DNA of 64,000 nucleotides from Roseimicrobium sp. ORNL1 (GTDB taxonomy: Bacteria; Verrucomicrobiota; Verrucomicrobiia; Verrucomicrobiales; Verrucomicrobiaceae): contig NZ_CP049143.1 in NCBI RefSeq assembly GCF_011044495.1, positions 1,736,001-1,800,000 of the forward strand, in the 5' to 3' direction. The notes under the pieces are model-generated. The model had not been told where the DNA came from, did not search any database, and was given only the letters and a program-made list of their open reading frames with translations. Shown here piece after piece: positions 1 to 8,232 of the stretch. Every line of letters begins with the position of its first letter. The first letter of the stretch is position 1. The translations under genes were made by a program, and so were the position numbers.

Positions 1-1431
1 CATGAGGAAGAGACCCGGGATGAAAGGACTGAAGTACCAGTCATAGGGACGGTTCTTGCTCAACATCATATGCAGCAGCATCAAGGCGGGAGCGCCCACG
101 GTGAAGAGGAAAAGGGAACGGTTAGCCGACTTGGCGAACAGTGAGATATAGCCCACACCGAGAAGAACGATGAAGAGGGCAGCCCCCACCCAGTGCAGCA
201 CGGGCAGCGTCTGTGCGGAGATCTGCCAGGCGTAGCGGTAGGGATTCTCCGGTTCATCCCAAGGCTGAAAGGGCTGGCCGAAGAGCCACGCAGATAGGCT
301 GTCCTGCCAGAAGCGCGCGTCGAGCGTGCCGTGAATCTCGCCCTTGGCCATGAACTCCTGGAGCTGTGGCAGGCAGGGAGCGAGCCAGCCCACCATGATG
401 ACGAGTGTCAGCATGTTTGCCACGAACCAGCGGCGTGCGAGCAGCCACATGGAGGGATTCTTCAGGCCCAGCTGAAGCAGGCAGAACATCGCTGTGAAGT
501 TCAACGCGACCACCGGGTACACGCCCTGGAGATTGCTCCAGATCATGAAGAAGTTCCCCAGGCCGAAGAGCACCCACCATGTCCACCTTCCCGTCTGCAA
601 CGCACGACCAAGGACGCCGAGCATCAAGGTGGCGCTGAGCATGATGAAGCCGTACCCGCGGCCATCCACCCCGAAGCGGGTGAACCAGGGATGCAGCAGC
701 AGCAGCGGCAATCCCCACCACCACGCCCGTATCCCCCAGACCCGCAGTGCCCAGATGAAGGCGGGAATCAACAGCAAGCCAGCTACGAAGACAGGTGCGC
801 GCAGCAGCGCCTCGCTGAACCACGCAGCACCCGGCTCGGTGCTCTTTTGAAAAAACGTGTCGTGCGAGAGGCGCGCAAAGACGGAGTAGCCCAGGTGGTT
901 CGTGGGTTTCCGCATGTTCCACAGCGTGGTGGTCCACTCACGGGGTGTTACCTTGAGGCTGCCGTCCGGCTGGCGGTCCACACGATCCAGGATGAAGCGG
1001 CTGGCGTTGAATTCTTCATCCCCCCACATGGAGTGGAAGAGGCGCGGTTGATTGTGCCAGGCTGCCAGCCCCATCAGCAGGATGCAGGCGATGATTTCCC
1101 CCTTGCCCAGAGACGGCTGCTCCGGAGACGGTGTGAACTTCATGTCTGGCGTCCGCCTCTTTCCCAGCCAGGGAGAGGCGAGCAAGAGAGCGCCCACGAT
1201 GACGAGGTTTACCTTGAGCCCCTTGTACAGCCACACCGGCACGTAGGCCTCCGGAGCCGCGCTGCCACCGTCCGCGCGGGCCTTTTCCTGCAATCGCTGA
1301 AGTCGCTTCTCCGCCTTGTCCTGGCTGCCCATTCCTTCTTTCAGGGCGAGCAGGCCCAGCAGCACCACCAGGCAGGTGATGATGAGAGGCAGGGATTCCC
1401 GAAAGGGAATGCGTGCGAACAGGGAGCGCAT
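1..1431 (-). CDS. GT-C type membrane glycosyltransferase, 3' end missing at window edge
   Basis: An open frame runs without a stop from an ATG at 1431 to the window edge (477 codons), so the C-terminus lies outside. It encodes a polytopic membrane protein: a first hydrophobic segment near residues 11-30 (ESLPLIITCLVVLLGLLA), a second near 75-90, then a long extracytoplasmic loop carrying MWGDEEFNASRF, followed by many further hydrophobic segments. The acidic Asp-Glu pair in the first large loop after a membrane segment is the usual signature of GT-C enzymes of the ArnT/PMT type, which move sugars from polyprenyl-phosphate donors outside the membrane. The substrate cannot be told. Its upstream side faces a 305-bp interspersed repeat. 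The fold call is fairly safe; the subfamily is not. Confidence 0.75.
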   Translation of the reverse strand, partial: MRSLFARIPFRESLPLIITCLVVLLGLLALKEGMGSQDKAEKRLQRLQEKARADGGSAAPEAYVPVWLYKGLKVNLVIVGALLLASPWLGKRRTPDMKFTPSPEQPSLGKGEIIACILLMGLAAWHNQPRLFHSMWGDEEFNASRFILDRVDRQPDGSLKVTPREWTTTLWNMRKPTNHLGYSVFARLSHDTFFQKSTEPGAAWFSEALLRAPVFVAGLLLIPAFIWALRVWGIRAWWWGLPLLLLHPWFTRFGVDGRGYGFIMLSATLMLGVLGRALQTGRWTWWVLFGLGNFFMIWSNLQGVYPVVALNFTAMFCLLQLGLKNPSMWLLARRWFVANMLTLVIMVGWLAPCLPQLQEFMAKGEIHGTLDARFWQDSLSAWLFGQPFQPWDEPENPYRYAWQISAQTLPVLHWVGAALFIVLLGVGYISLFAKSANRSLFLFTVGAPALMLLHMMLSKNRPYDWYFSPFIPGLFLM

Positions 1432-1589
1432 CACGCGATGATGGAGAGGCAGGCGCGACGCTCAAGCTCAAGGACGGCTTTCTGCATCTGCGCACCGGAT
1501 GCGTGAGGCTGCGCCAAGGCAGCCGGTCAAGAAACTGGCAGTCAACACATGCCTGCATTGACTTTTGCGACGCGGCAAGCTCCGTCTTT

Positions 1590-1894
1590 GCGTATGAACG
1601 TCGGGTTAAGATATGGAAGTGGTGCCGAAGGCCTTGGACTGCGCGCAGCCTTGCTGCCGCTTTCCTCAAGTGCAGCCTGCTGCACGCATCACCGCGACGA
1701 AGTCGCCAAGCTTTTCTGGATAGGTCACCCTGCGAGCGCATGCCACCATCGCCGCAGCAGGCTGCGGACTCCGGAAAGCGGCAGCAGGGCTGCACGCAGT
1801 CCAAGGACGCTGCGCGTCACAGCGTCCGGATCATTTGCGCAGATTTCCCTTCCCTGTGATGGCACGCAGTTTTCTTAGCCCGACGTTCATGCGC
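1590..1894. repeat. 305-bp MITE-like palindromic element, copy A
   Basis: This fills most of the gene-free stretch 1432-2020. The outer ends are inverted repeats (GCGTATGAACGTCGGGTTAA at 1590 and its near complement ending at 1894). Inside lies a second inverted pair, CCTTGGACTGCGCGCAGCC (about 1633-1651) against GGCTGCACGCAGTCCAAGG (about 1787-1805), with GCCGCTTTCC/GGAAAGCGGC further in, around a core of about 107 bp. A second copy of the same length lies at 18328-18632. There is no reading frame of its own, so a non-autonomous element or structured RNA is the best reading. Nothing else was seen in 1432-1589 or 1895-2020. Confidence 0.8.
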
Positions 1895-2020
1895 AGAGAG
1901 GGGCGCGACACGCGCTTCACAACGCAATGCGAAGCGTTCCGGCATCTGCAACCAGCACTTCATCGCGACTGCTGACGCCTTACCATCCGGAGAATGGCGG
2001 CTACGCAATAACTTGAATGC

Positions 2021-4315
2021 TTAGTTCGACTTCGGAGCCTCTGCGGGTGCATCCGTCGCAGAAGGTGCTGCTGGTGCTGCTGGTGCTGCTGGTGCTGCTG
2101 GTGCTGCTGGTGCTGCTGCAGCCTCTGCACCGGCACCTTGCGTCGGTGTCGAAGGATTCCCCTGGTCGGCTGGCGGATTTTCTTTTTCCTTTTGCAGGGC
2201 CAGCAGGCGCTGCGACTCGAGCAGCAGATACTCGGGGCGCACACAGGATTGGTGCGAGATATTACTCCAAAGAATGTTGCCCTCGCGATCGACCAGGAAG
2301 GCGCCGTGCACCGGCTTCTCCAGATAGTTGTCGTAGCAGCCCCATGACTTGAAGGCGAACTGCTGCCGGTCAGACAGCATGTTGAACGGCAGCTTCGGGG
2401 ATGGTGTGCCGGTAAGCCCGAGCGCTTCCAGCAGCATGGTCGCCTCCTCCGTGCTGACCACCACAATGGGAATGCCGAAGTGGGCAAAGGATGGCGCGTG
2501 TGTCCTCAGTTCTTTCAGCGGGGCCGCATCTTCCGCCCGCGCGCCGCCTGCCTGAAAGATAACCAGCACTGGCTGCCCCGCCCACTTTTCCATGCCCACG
2601 GTGCTCCCTGTTTCATCTGGCAGGGTGAAGCCGGGAGCGGACTGGGGATTGGCAAGGACGATGCTCGGCCCGGGATCACCGGCGGTTGATTCGGTGGGAG
2701 TGACGATCGGTTTTCCGTCCTTCGCCGCCTGAAGCATGGCGGTCAGAGGCTTGGAGGCGGGCTGGTTCAGGAGATCCTTCTCCAGCAGTTGCTGGGCTTG
2801 GGCGCGGTCTCCCGCCTTGGCAAGGAATGGCGCGAGGGCCACCGCCGGCACGTCGATGATATCCCCGACATAGGGAGAGACGTGCCCACTCGCGAGTTCG
2901 ATGAATGCCTCCGCGCCGCGTGTCATTCCCTGCGCGAGTGCCCGGTGACGGTCGAGAGCTGTGTCGCCTGAGATTTCCTCGGTGACCTGGCGCAATTCAT
3001 CGAGCTGATTGTTCGCGTTCTGGGCAAAGCCCAGGGCGGCATAGGCAATGGCACGCCAATAGTGGGTCTGCGCGCTGGCAAATTTGCAACCTGCTTCGTC
3101 CAGCGCCGTGAGAGCATCGGAGCGCGCGAGGTCCTCCCACTTGCCCGCAGCCATCATGAGCTGGGCACGTAGGCGGCGTGCTTCGATGAACAGGTCACCC
3201 TGATCCGCGTCAGGTTGTTGATCCGAAGTGAACCGCGGCAGGCGGGGCAGGCTCCGCAACTCGTCGGCCAGCTTCAGCGCTCCGCTGGTATTGCCCTGGT
3301 GGTAGAGAGCCCAGGCGAGAAGCCGGATATTCTCAAACTCCTCGGGATCGTCCACTGATCCGAAAGAGGCAGAGAGCAATGAGTTCGCAGCGGTCCACTC
3401 TCCCAGGGCTTCGCGTGGAGCAGCAGCGAGGCGGCGGGTGACGGGGGCCTCAGGAAAGAGCTGGTTCGCGTGCTCAAGAGCGCGGCGCGCGTCCGTTTTC
3501 AGCCACAGGAGCACACCATAGTGGGCCACTTGCTGGACTCCCACGTCGTTGGCCAGGGCATTGAGCAGAGCATCCGTGGCCGCCGCGTCTGGGAGGGTGG
3601 CGTCCGCCAGGTGATGCGCCAGAATCCGGTAGCGGATGGCGAAAAGTCGCGCCGCGGGATCCTGCTCCTGTGCGGAAGCAATGGAATCGAACGCACCAGC
3701 CAGAGCACTGAAGCGCCCGGCGAGCTCACCATTCTCCGCGGAGGAAAAGAAGGAACGATAAGCCGTGATCCAGGACAACTCGAGAGGGGACTTCCCGGTG
3801 GCGGCCTCTGCCCTATCCAGGAAGTAGTCGGCTCTTCCCGGTCGTGTCTCGCTGGCGATGGCGAGCCCGAGCCAGGCCCCTGCGCACTGGGCATCCTCGC
3901 TGACGGCGGTGCGGAAGCAGCGCTCGGCTCGCGGCAGGTCAAAGGTGTGCAGCGCATTCGTCCCCGCTCGCATCAGGATGGGGACTGATGGCACATTGGA
4001 GGTGAAGGGGAGGGCGCGTCCCACCGCTTCGGCGCCTCCTAGATTCTCCTTTTCAAAAGGACCGTGCAGAAAAGCTTCCTCATCGGTGGCGGGGCGGAGG
4101 AAACGGCTGCCCTCCTGCCATGCTGCCGGTGAGAGCCGTCGCATGCTGGTAGGCACGGGCCCGATGGTGTGCGCGGCAGCAGCCTTGCCGTGCTTTTTCT
4201 CAGTCATGGCCACCTCGACTCGGTCCAGCGCCCAGGACATCCAGTAGACCAGAGCTGCCAGGGCGAGGGCCAGGAAGATCATGATCCATCGTGCTGGGTT
4301 CTCAATGAAGGACAT
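2021..4315 (-). CDS. Membrane-anchored TPR protein with degenerate thioredoxin-like domain
   Basis: 764 aa. An N-terminal membrane anchor (residues about 9-30, WIMIFLALALAALVYWMSW) leads to a long helical region (about 90-530) with tetratricopeptide-like pairs such as AERCFRTAVSEDAQCAGAWL. Residues about 555-700 resemble a redoxin/TlpA-type domain: APGFTLPDETGS, then PVLVIFQAGGARAEDAAPL, IPIVVVSTEE and HGAFLVDREGNILWS. In active TlpA or peroxiredoxin relatives the IF-loop holds one or two cysteines; here it reads QAGGARAED, so the usual catalytic cysteines are absent. The C-terminus is an Ala/Pro tail with six AAP repeats. It is probably periplasmic, acting as a scaffold or binding protein rather than an oxidoreductase (inference). 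ATG at 4315 places the anchor correctly. Confidence 0.7.
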   Translation of the reverse strand: MSFIENPARWIMIFLALALAALVYWMSWALDRVEVAMTEKKHGKAAAAHTIGPVPTSMRRLSPAAWQEGSRFLRPATDEEAFLHGPFEKENLGGAEAVGRALPFTSNVPSVPILMRAGTNALHTFDLPRAERCFRTAVSEDAQCAGAWLGLAIASETRPGRADYFLDRAEAATGKSPLELSWITAYRSFFSSAENGELAGRFSALAGAFDSIASAQEQDPAARLFAIRYRILAHHLADATLPDAAATDALLNALANDVGVQQVAHYGVLLWLKTDARRALEHANQLFPEAPVTRRLAAAPREALGEWTAANSLLSASFGSVDDPEEFENIRLLAWALYHQGNTSGALKLADELRSLPRLPRFTSDQQPDADQGDLFIEARRLRAQLMMAAGKWEDLARSDALTALDEAGCKFASAQTHYWRAIAYAALGFAQNANNQLDELRQVTEEISGDTALDRHRALAQGMTRGAEAFIELASGHVSPYVGDIIDVPAVALAPFLAKAGDRAQAQQLLEKDLLNQPASKPLTAMLQAAKDGKPIVTPTESTAGDPGPSIVLANPQSAPGFTLPDETGSTVGMEKWAGQPVLVIFQAGGARAEDAAPLKELRTHAPSFAHFGIPIVVVSTEEATMLLEALGLTGTPSPKLPFNMLSDRQQFAFKSWGCYDNYLEKPVHGAFLVDREGNILWSNISHQSCVRPEYLLLESQRLLALQKEKENPPADQGNPSTPTQGAGAEAAAAPAAPAAPAAPAAPAAPSATDAPAEAPKSN
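2064..2117. repeat. 9-bp tandem repeat, six units, coding for (AAP)6
   Basis: The unit GGTGCTGCT is repeated six times, perfect or nearly so, inside the 3' end of the TPR/thioredoxin-like gene, where it encodes Ala-Ala-Pro units. Unit gain or loss would keep the frame and only change tail length. Confidence 0.9.
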
Positions 4316-4527
4316 AATGGATTGGGACGGTCGGAGTCGGGGTATCTGGGGTCAATCTTAATCGGTTACGCTTGAGAGAACAAGAGGGCTGGTCAGGATG
4401 TGCCGTGGGAACATTCTTCAGACGCGTTGCAAGTAGGGGCAATCAACTATTTTTGGCGGAAACATCCGCTGTATTGTCCAATAGAGCGCGATCTGTTAAA
4501 AGAATCTAACCCCTACCCCCTGCCGCC

Positions 4528-6084
4528 ATGAATCCTAATCGGTCTTTTTTACGCGGTGGTTTCTTCCGAGGGAGAGTCCCCGGAACTCTTGGTGTGTGGT
4601 GCCTGCTGTTGGTTGTGTTCGCAGGAGTTCTGCTGGTTTCACCCGCGCTGGCTGACCCGCCGATCGTCAACAAGCCGAGCGGCGCGAAGGTTAAGAACTA
4701 TAACAAGCCCTCGACGGACCCACAGGGTGGGCAACGTCCCCCGCGGATCGTGGTGATTCCCAAGCCGCCCATCACGCAACCTCCGGTGGTGAATAAGCCC
4801 CAGCTTTCCGGCGTCGCCACGCCGTTCCCGGATTCTTCCGTAAAATCGTATCCGACGAAGGTGGAGGTGCGTCCCGCCCAACCGGCGATGGGGCCGGGAT
4901 TTCCGCAGACACGTTTCCCTCAAGCAGGCGGGCCATCCACGAATCCCTTTGCTCCGCAGCCATTCAGCAGGCCGACGGTGAATCAGTTCCTTCATGGGAA
5001 GCCGCTTCCGGCCGGCCCCACGAACTCGCAGATGCCAGTTCCTTCCGCCATCTCTACCACCAAACAGATTTCAAGCTTCACCCCCCTGCCGAAATCGGTC
5101 GCACCCACGCATCCCTCAGCCGTGGTTGTGCGCTCGGGACACCTGCCGCGCCCGGACAGGTGGCAGAAGGTGCAGGACCAGTGCGACTCGCAGTGGGGTT
5201 CGTGGCACCAGCAGAACGAGTCGAACCTGTCGAACATCAAGGGCAAGCGGATGCAAGGCTGGGGTGAAGTGGCCTCGCGCTACCGTGAGCCCGGTTGGGC
5301 CAAGCACTACCACAGCAAGGAATACAAGAATTGGTGCAACAAGGTGTGGGACTATCGACGTGACCGCTGCGTGGAGGTATGGTCTAACCGCAAGCCTTTC
5401 TGGAATCACGTCTTCGATCAGGACTGGTGGAATTCCTGCTGGTGGCGCGGTAATCCGCCGAAGCACGTGAGAGGCGGGGATCAGACTCCCTGGTGGTGGT
5501 GGCGCACCTGTGAGCCGGAGCAGCGGCGCACCTTCTTTGGCGTGGCGCTCGCGGTGCCTGCGGTGATTTATGATCCCGGCACCACGGTGCTCTACGATGG
5601 CAGCAACTATTACGTGGATGGCGAATTCATGGACACCGCGGTCGACGCAAGGCAGGAGGCAATCGAGCTGGCGAATCCTGATCTCGGCGGTGTACCGCTG
5701 CCGGATCCTGCCCCTGAAGGCGAAGCGGAAACGTGGCTGCCGCTCGGTGTCTGGGCACTCGCGCAGCAGCAGCAGGGTGAGCCGACGATGTTCATGCAGC
5801 TAAGCGTGAACCGGGACGGCATTGTGGCGGGCGCCTACAAGAACATCCTGACAGGGGACGAGCAACCCATTGTGGGCAAGGTGGACTTGAACACCCAGCG
5901 CATGGCCTGGCATATCGGTGATGCCACGCAAACCGTGTATGAAACGGGGCTCTCCAGCCTGGATAAGGATGTGGCCAGTGTGTTCATTCACCTCGGCGAG
6001 CAGGGTACGCAAACATGGCTGCTGGTGAAGCTGCCTTCGCCGGAAATGCCGCTGGGACCAGAGCAGATGCCGACGGTCAATTGA
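4528..6084 (+). CDS. Secreted Pro-rich and Trp-rich protein of unknown function
   Basis: 518 aa. The N-terminus has an Arg-rich start and hydrophobic stretch (about 20-42) ending in ALADPP, a typical signal peptide. Residues 43-210 are Pro-rich and low in structure (IVVIPKPPITQPPVVNKP). Residues about 210-335 form a striking Trp/Cys/basic segment (DQDWWNSCWWRGNPP, QTPWWWWRTCEP). The C-terminal 170 residues look like a compact beta-rich domain, with ETWLPLGVWALAQ followed by paired strands. Planctomycete genomes hold proteins with a similar C-terminal segment annotated as mu-protocadherin-like, but I cannot confirm the link. ATG 4528 follows a 212-bp gap shared with the divergent TPR gene. It may bind the envelope or polysaccharide (inference only). 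Confidence 0.7.
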   Translation: MNPNRSFLRGGFFRGRVPGTLGVWCLLLVVFAGVLLVSPALADPPIVNKPSGAKVKNYNKPSTDPQGGQRPPRIVVIPKPPITQPPVVNKPQLSGVATPFPDSSVKSYPTKVEVRPAQPAMGPGFPQTRFPQAGGPSTNPFAPQPFSRPTVNQFLHGKPLPAGPTNSQMPVPSAISTTKQISSFTPLPKSVAPTHPSAVVVRSGHLPRPDRWQKVQDQCDSQWGSWHQQNESNLSNIKGKRMQGWGEVASRYREPGWAKHYHSKEYKNWCNKVWDYRRDRCVEVWSNRKPFWNHVFDQDWWNSCWWRGNPPKHVRGGDQTPWWWWRTCEPEQRRTFFGVALAVPAVIYDPGTTVLYDGSNYYVDGEFMDTAVDARQEAIELANPDLGGVPLPDPAPEGEAETWLPLGVWALAQQQQGEPTMFMQLSVNRDGIVAGAYKNILTGDEQPIVGKVDLNTQRMAWHIGDATQTVYETGLSSLDKDVASVFIHLGEQGTQTWLLVKLPSPEMPLGPEQMPTVN

Positions 6085-6209
6085 GTTGCTCCCAGTCCTT
6101 GGGCCTGTGCCATGCTCGTGTTCCTTGGATACCCTTGAGGCATGACTGCTCCAGGTAGGCCGATGCCTTTCAGACTTCAGACAAAGACCCAGTTTCAAGT
6201 TCTTTGGTA

Positions 6210-7109
6210 TTACTGCCCATGCACGCGACCGGGCGCTTTTGCCCGGTGCTCGCTGGGGCGCCATCCGATCCACTTCTTGAACGTGGTGGAGAAGACGAAA
6301 GGGTTCTGATGTCCCACCGCGCGCGCGATGGACTCGATTTTCTCATCGGTCGTGGCCAGCAGCTCCGCCGCGCGACGCATGCGCAGCCAGGTGACGTGGC
6401 GCATGGGCGAGCGACCCAACTGCGTGGTGGTGAGGCGGCGCAGGTGCTCCTCGCTCATGTTCGCGTCGCGCGCGAGCCGCGTGGCCGTCCAGGGCGCGCC
6501 GGGATTTTCCGCGACCTTTTCCCACAGGCGGGAAAGGCGTTCATCCATCTGCCAGGGTTGCGCGAACTGCAGCACGTATCCCTGGATGAGCTCCACCCAG
6601 TGATGAATGGCTGCAGGGGCGCTATGCGCTGATTCACACTCTGCTGCGAGGCCGAGCGCAGCCAGGCGCAGGGCGGAGCCATCAAACTTCGCCAGCACCG
6701 GTGAGCCCGCCATGACGATGGGGCGCTTCTCAGGCACGGATTGGTAGCGCACCCAGGCGAACTCCCACTTCTTCCCCGGCACAGCGTGAAAGGCATTGAG
6801 CAAGTGAGGCGGCAGCAGGCATGCCATGCCGGCGCGGCATACCTGCCATCGTCCATCCACCAGGATACGGCCTTCACCTCCAATGCACGCCATGAAGTAG
6901 GTGCCGCTCTGCCGCACGCGTACGATGCGGTACGGCGCATGCGCTTCACATACACCGAGGTGCGCAATGCGGTGCTGCGCGAGTGCCGGGCAGGCGGGTG
7001 TGTTTTGCAGCCATGTGCGCTCGTCCTTCTCGTCCACGCGCACGACGGTCTGCCGCGTACGCCTGCCCAGGATGTGGGTTTCAGATAGGTGGTCGTGGGA
7101 GCCCGGCAT
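6210..7109 (-). CDS. AraC-family transcriptional regulator
   Basis: 299 aa. The N-terminal half (about 40-130) is a cupin-like sensor domain with beta-strand patterns such as GGEGRILVDGRWQVCRAGMACLLPP. The C-terminal 100 residues hold the paired helix-turn-helix of the AraC/XylS family: ATRLARDANMSEEHLRRLT, then RMRRAAELLATTDEKIESIA and GHQNPFVFSTTFKKWIGWRP, the last being the characteristic second-helix signature. It is divergent from the TIM-barrel gene at 7209, with 99 bp between starts, so regulation of that gene or of sugar use is plausible but unproven. Confidence 0.9.
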   Translation of the reverse strand: MPGSHDHLSETHILGRRTRQTVVRVDEKDERTWLQNTPACPALAQHRIAHLGVCEAHAPYRIVRVRQSGTYFMACIGGEGRILVDGRWQVCRAGMACLLPPHLLNAFHAVPGKKWEFAWVRYQSVPEKRPIVMAGSPVLAKFDGSALRLAALGLAAECESAHSAPAAIHHWVELIQGYVLQFAQPWQMDERLSRLWEKVAENPGAPWTATRLARDANMSEEHLRRLTTTQLGRSPMRHVTWLRMRRAAELLATTDEKIESIARAVGHQNPFVFSTTFKKWIGWRPSEHRAKAPGRVHGQ

Positions 7110-7208
7110 GCGAGAATGTGGAGAATGGAGAACGGCGCTGCGTTGATAACCTTGTCCTCCACGCTGGTTCGATCAACCTTCAACAGAGAACTCTTAACTT
7201 TCCTCACT

Positions 7209-8072
7209 ATGCCCAATCCCTGGACCGGAATCGGAAATCCCTACACACGACTGGAAGTTGTCGACCGTCTCAATGCCACGCTGAAGAAGGGTGAGCCTAT
7301 CATCGCAGCGGGAGCGGGTACCGGCATCAGCGCCAAGTTCATTGAAAAAGGCGGCGCGGATCTCATCATCATCTACAACAGCGGACGTTTCCGCATGAGC
7401 GGTCATGGTTCTACCTGCGGTCTCATGGCTTATGGCGACGCCAATGCCGTGGCCATGGAGATTGGCGAGTATGAAGTGCTGCCCACGGTGAAGGAGATTC
7501 CCGTCGTCTGCGGCGTGCATGCCACCGACCCACGCCGCCGCATGTGGCACTGGCTGGGCAAGGTGAAGGACATGGGTTTCTCCGGCGTGAACAACTTCCC
7601 TACACACACGATTGTGGACGGCCATTTCCGCCAGGTGCTGGAGGAGACCGGCATGAGTGTGCAGAAGGAGTTTGAGATGGTGGGGCTCGCCCATCGCATG
7701 GACCTCTTCAGCATCGTCTATGTCGCCACGCCTGAAGAAGCGATTGAGATGACCAAGCAGGGCGCGGATGCCGTGATCGCCCACGTGGGCACCACGGTGG
7801 GTGGCAGCATCGGCGTGGTGAATGCCGTCGTTGACTGGGATTTCACGGTGAACCGCACCCAGGAAATTATCGATGCCGCACGGTCCGTGCGGAAGGATGT
7901 CTTCACGCTTACCCACGGCGGTCCCATCAATACGCCGAAGGATGTGGAGTACATCCTCAGCAAAACCACCGCGGATGGTTTCGTAGGCGCCAGCAGTCTC
8001 GAACGCATGGGGGTGGAAGAGAGTCTCACAAACCTCACCCGGGAGTTCAAGAGTGTGCCTCTTGCTAGATGA
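7209..8072 (+). CDS. TIM-barrel phosphoenolpyruvate hydrolase-like protein
   Basis: 287 aa from ATG 7209 (MPNPWTGIGNPYTR); the frame is open further upstream to 7089, but that extension runs into the divergent regulator and has no family-like residues. The protein matches the PEP-hydrolase-like / 'TIM-barrel signal transduction protein' family: PIIAAGAGTGISAKFIEKGG, then DLIIIYNSGRFRMSGHGS, GVNNFPTHTIVDG, and AHVGTTVGGSIGV for the phosphate-binding end. In other bacteria and fungi this family is often fused or adjacent to Tm-1-like (UPF0261) ATP-binding proteins; none is seen here. The biochemical role is not settled. A 116-bp inverted repeat follows the stop codon. Confidence 0.85.
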   Translation: MPNPWTGIGNPYTRLEVVDRLNATLKKGEPIIAAGAGTGISAKFIEKGGADLIIIYNSGRFRMSGHGSTCGLMAYGDANAVAMEIGEYEVLPTVKEIPVVCGVHATDPRRRMWHWLGKVKDMGFSGVNNFPTHTIVDGHFRQVLEETGMSVQKEFEMVGLAHRMDLFSIVYVATPEEAIEMTKQGADAVIAHVGTTVGGSIGVVNAVVDWDFTVNRTQEIIDAARSVRKDVFTLTHGGPINTPKDVEYILSKTTADGFVGASSLERMGVEESLTNLTREFKSVPLAR

Positions 8073-8085
8073 ACAACGAGTTTTC

Positions 8086-8201
8086 GGACCGCTAATGGAC
8101 GCTAACGGAACGCTAATATTTTCCCAGAGCTCTCCTGGGTCTGACTTCGAGACGTTTCGGTCTTGTTATTATTAGCGTTTGTTAGCGCTGATTAGCGGTC
8201 C
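8086..8201. repeat. Inverted repeat built from CGCTAAT/GCTAAC heptamers
   Basis: The left arm (8086-8117) carries GGACCGCTAATGGACGCTAA and then a third GCTAAT; the right arm (8171-8201) is its imperfect reverse complement. The arms are about 31 bp, with three spaced GCTAAT/C units each, separated by 53 bp. The element lies between two co-oriented genes and its right arm ends 31 bp before the next start, so it could act as a terminator-like hairpin or be a mobile palindrome. Confidence 0.75.
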
Positions 8202-8232
8202 CCTTCACTATTCTCTTTCACGTTCGCTCGCC

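Noticed and set aside
331-1506. Long plus-strand reading frame of 391 codons
   Set aside because: It lies antisense to the open GT-C gene and its translation is His/Gln/Arg-rich with no domain; a shadow of GC-biased codons.
2064-2117. Possible CRISPR-like array
   Set aside because: Unit is only 9 bp, in frame, with no spacers; it is a coding microsatellite.
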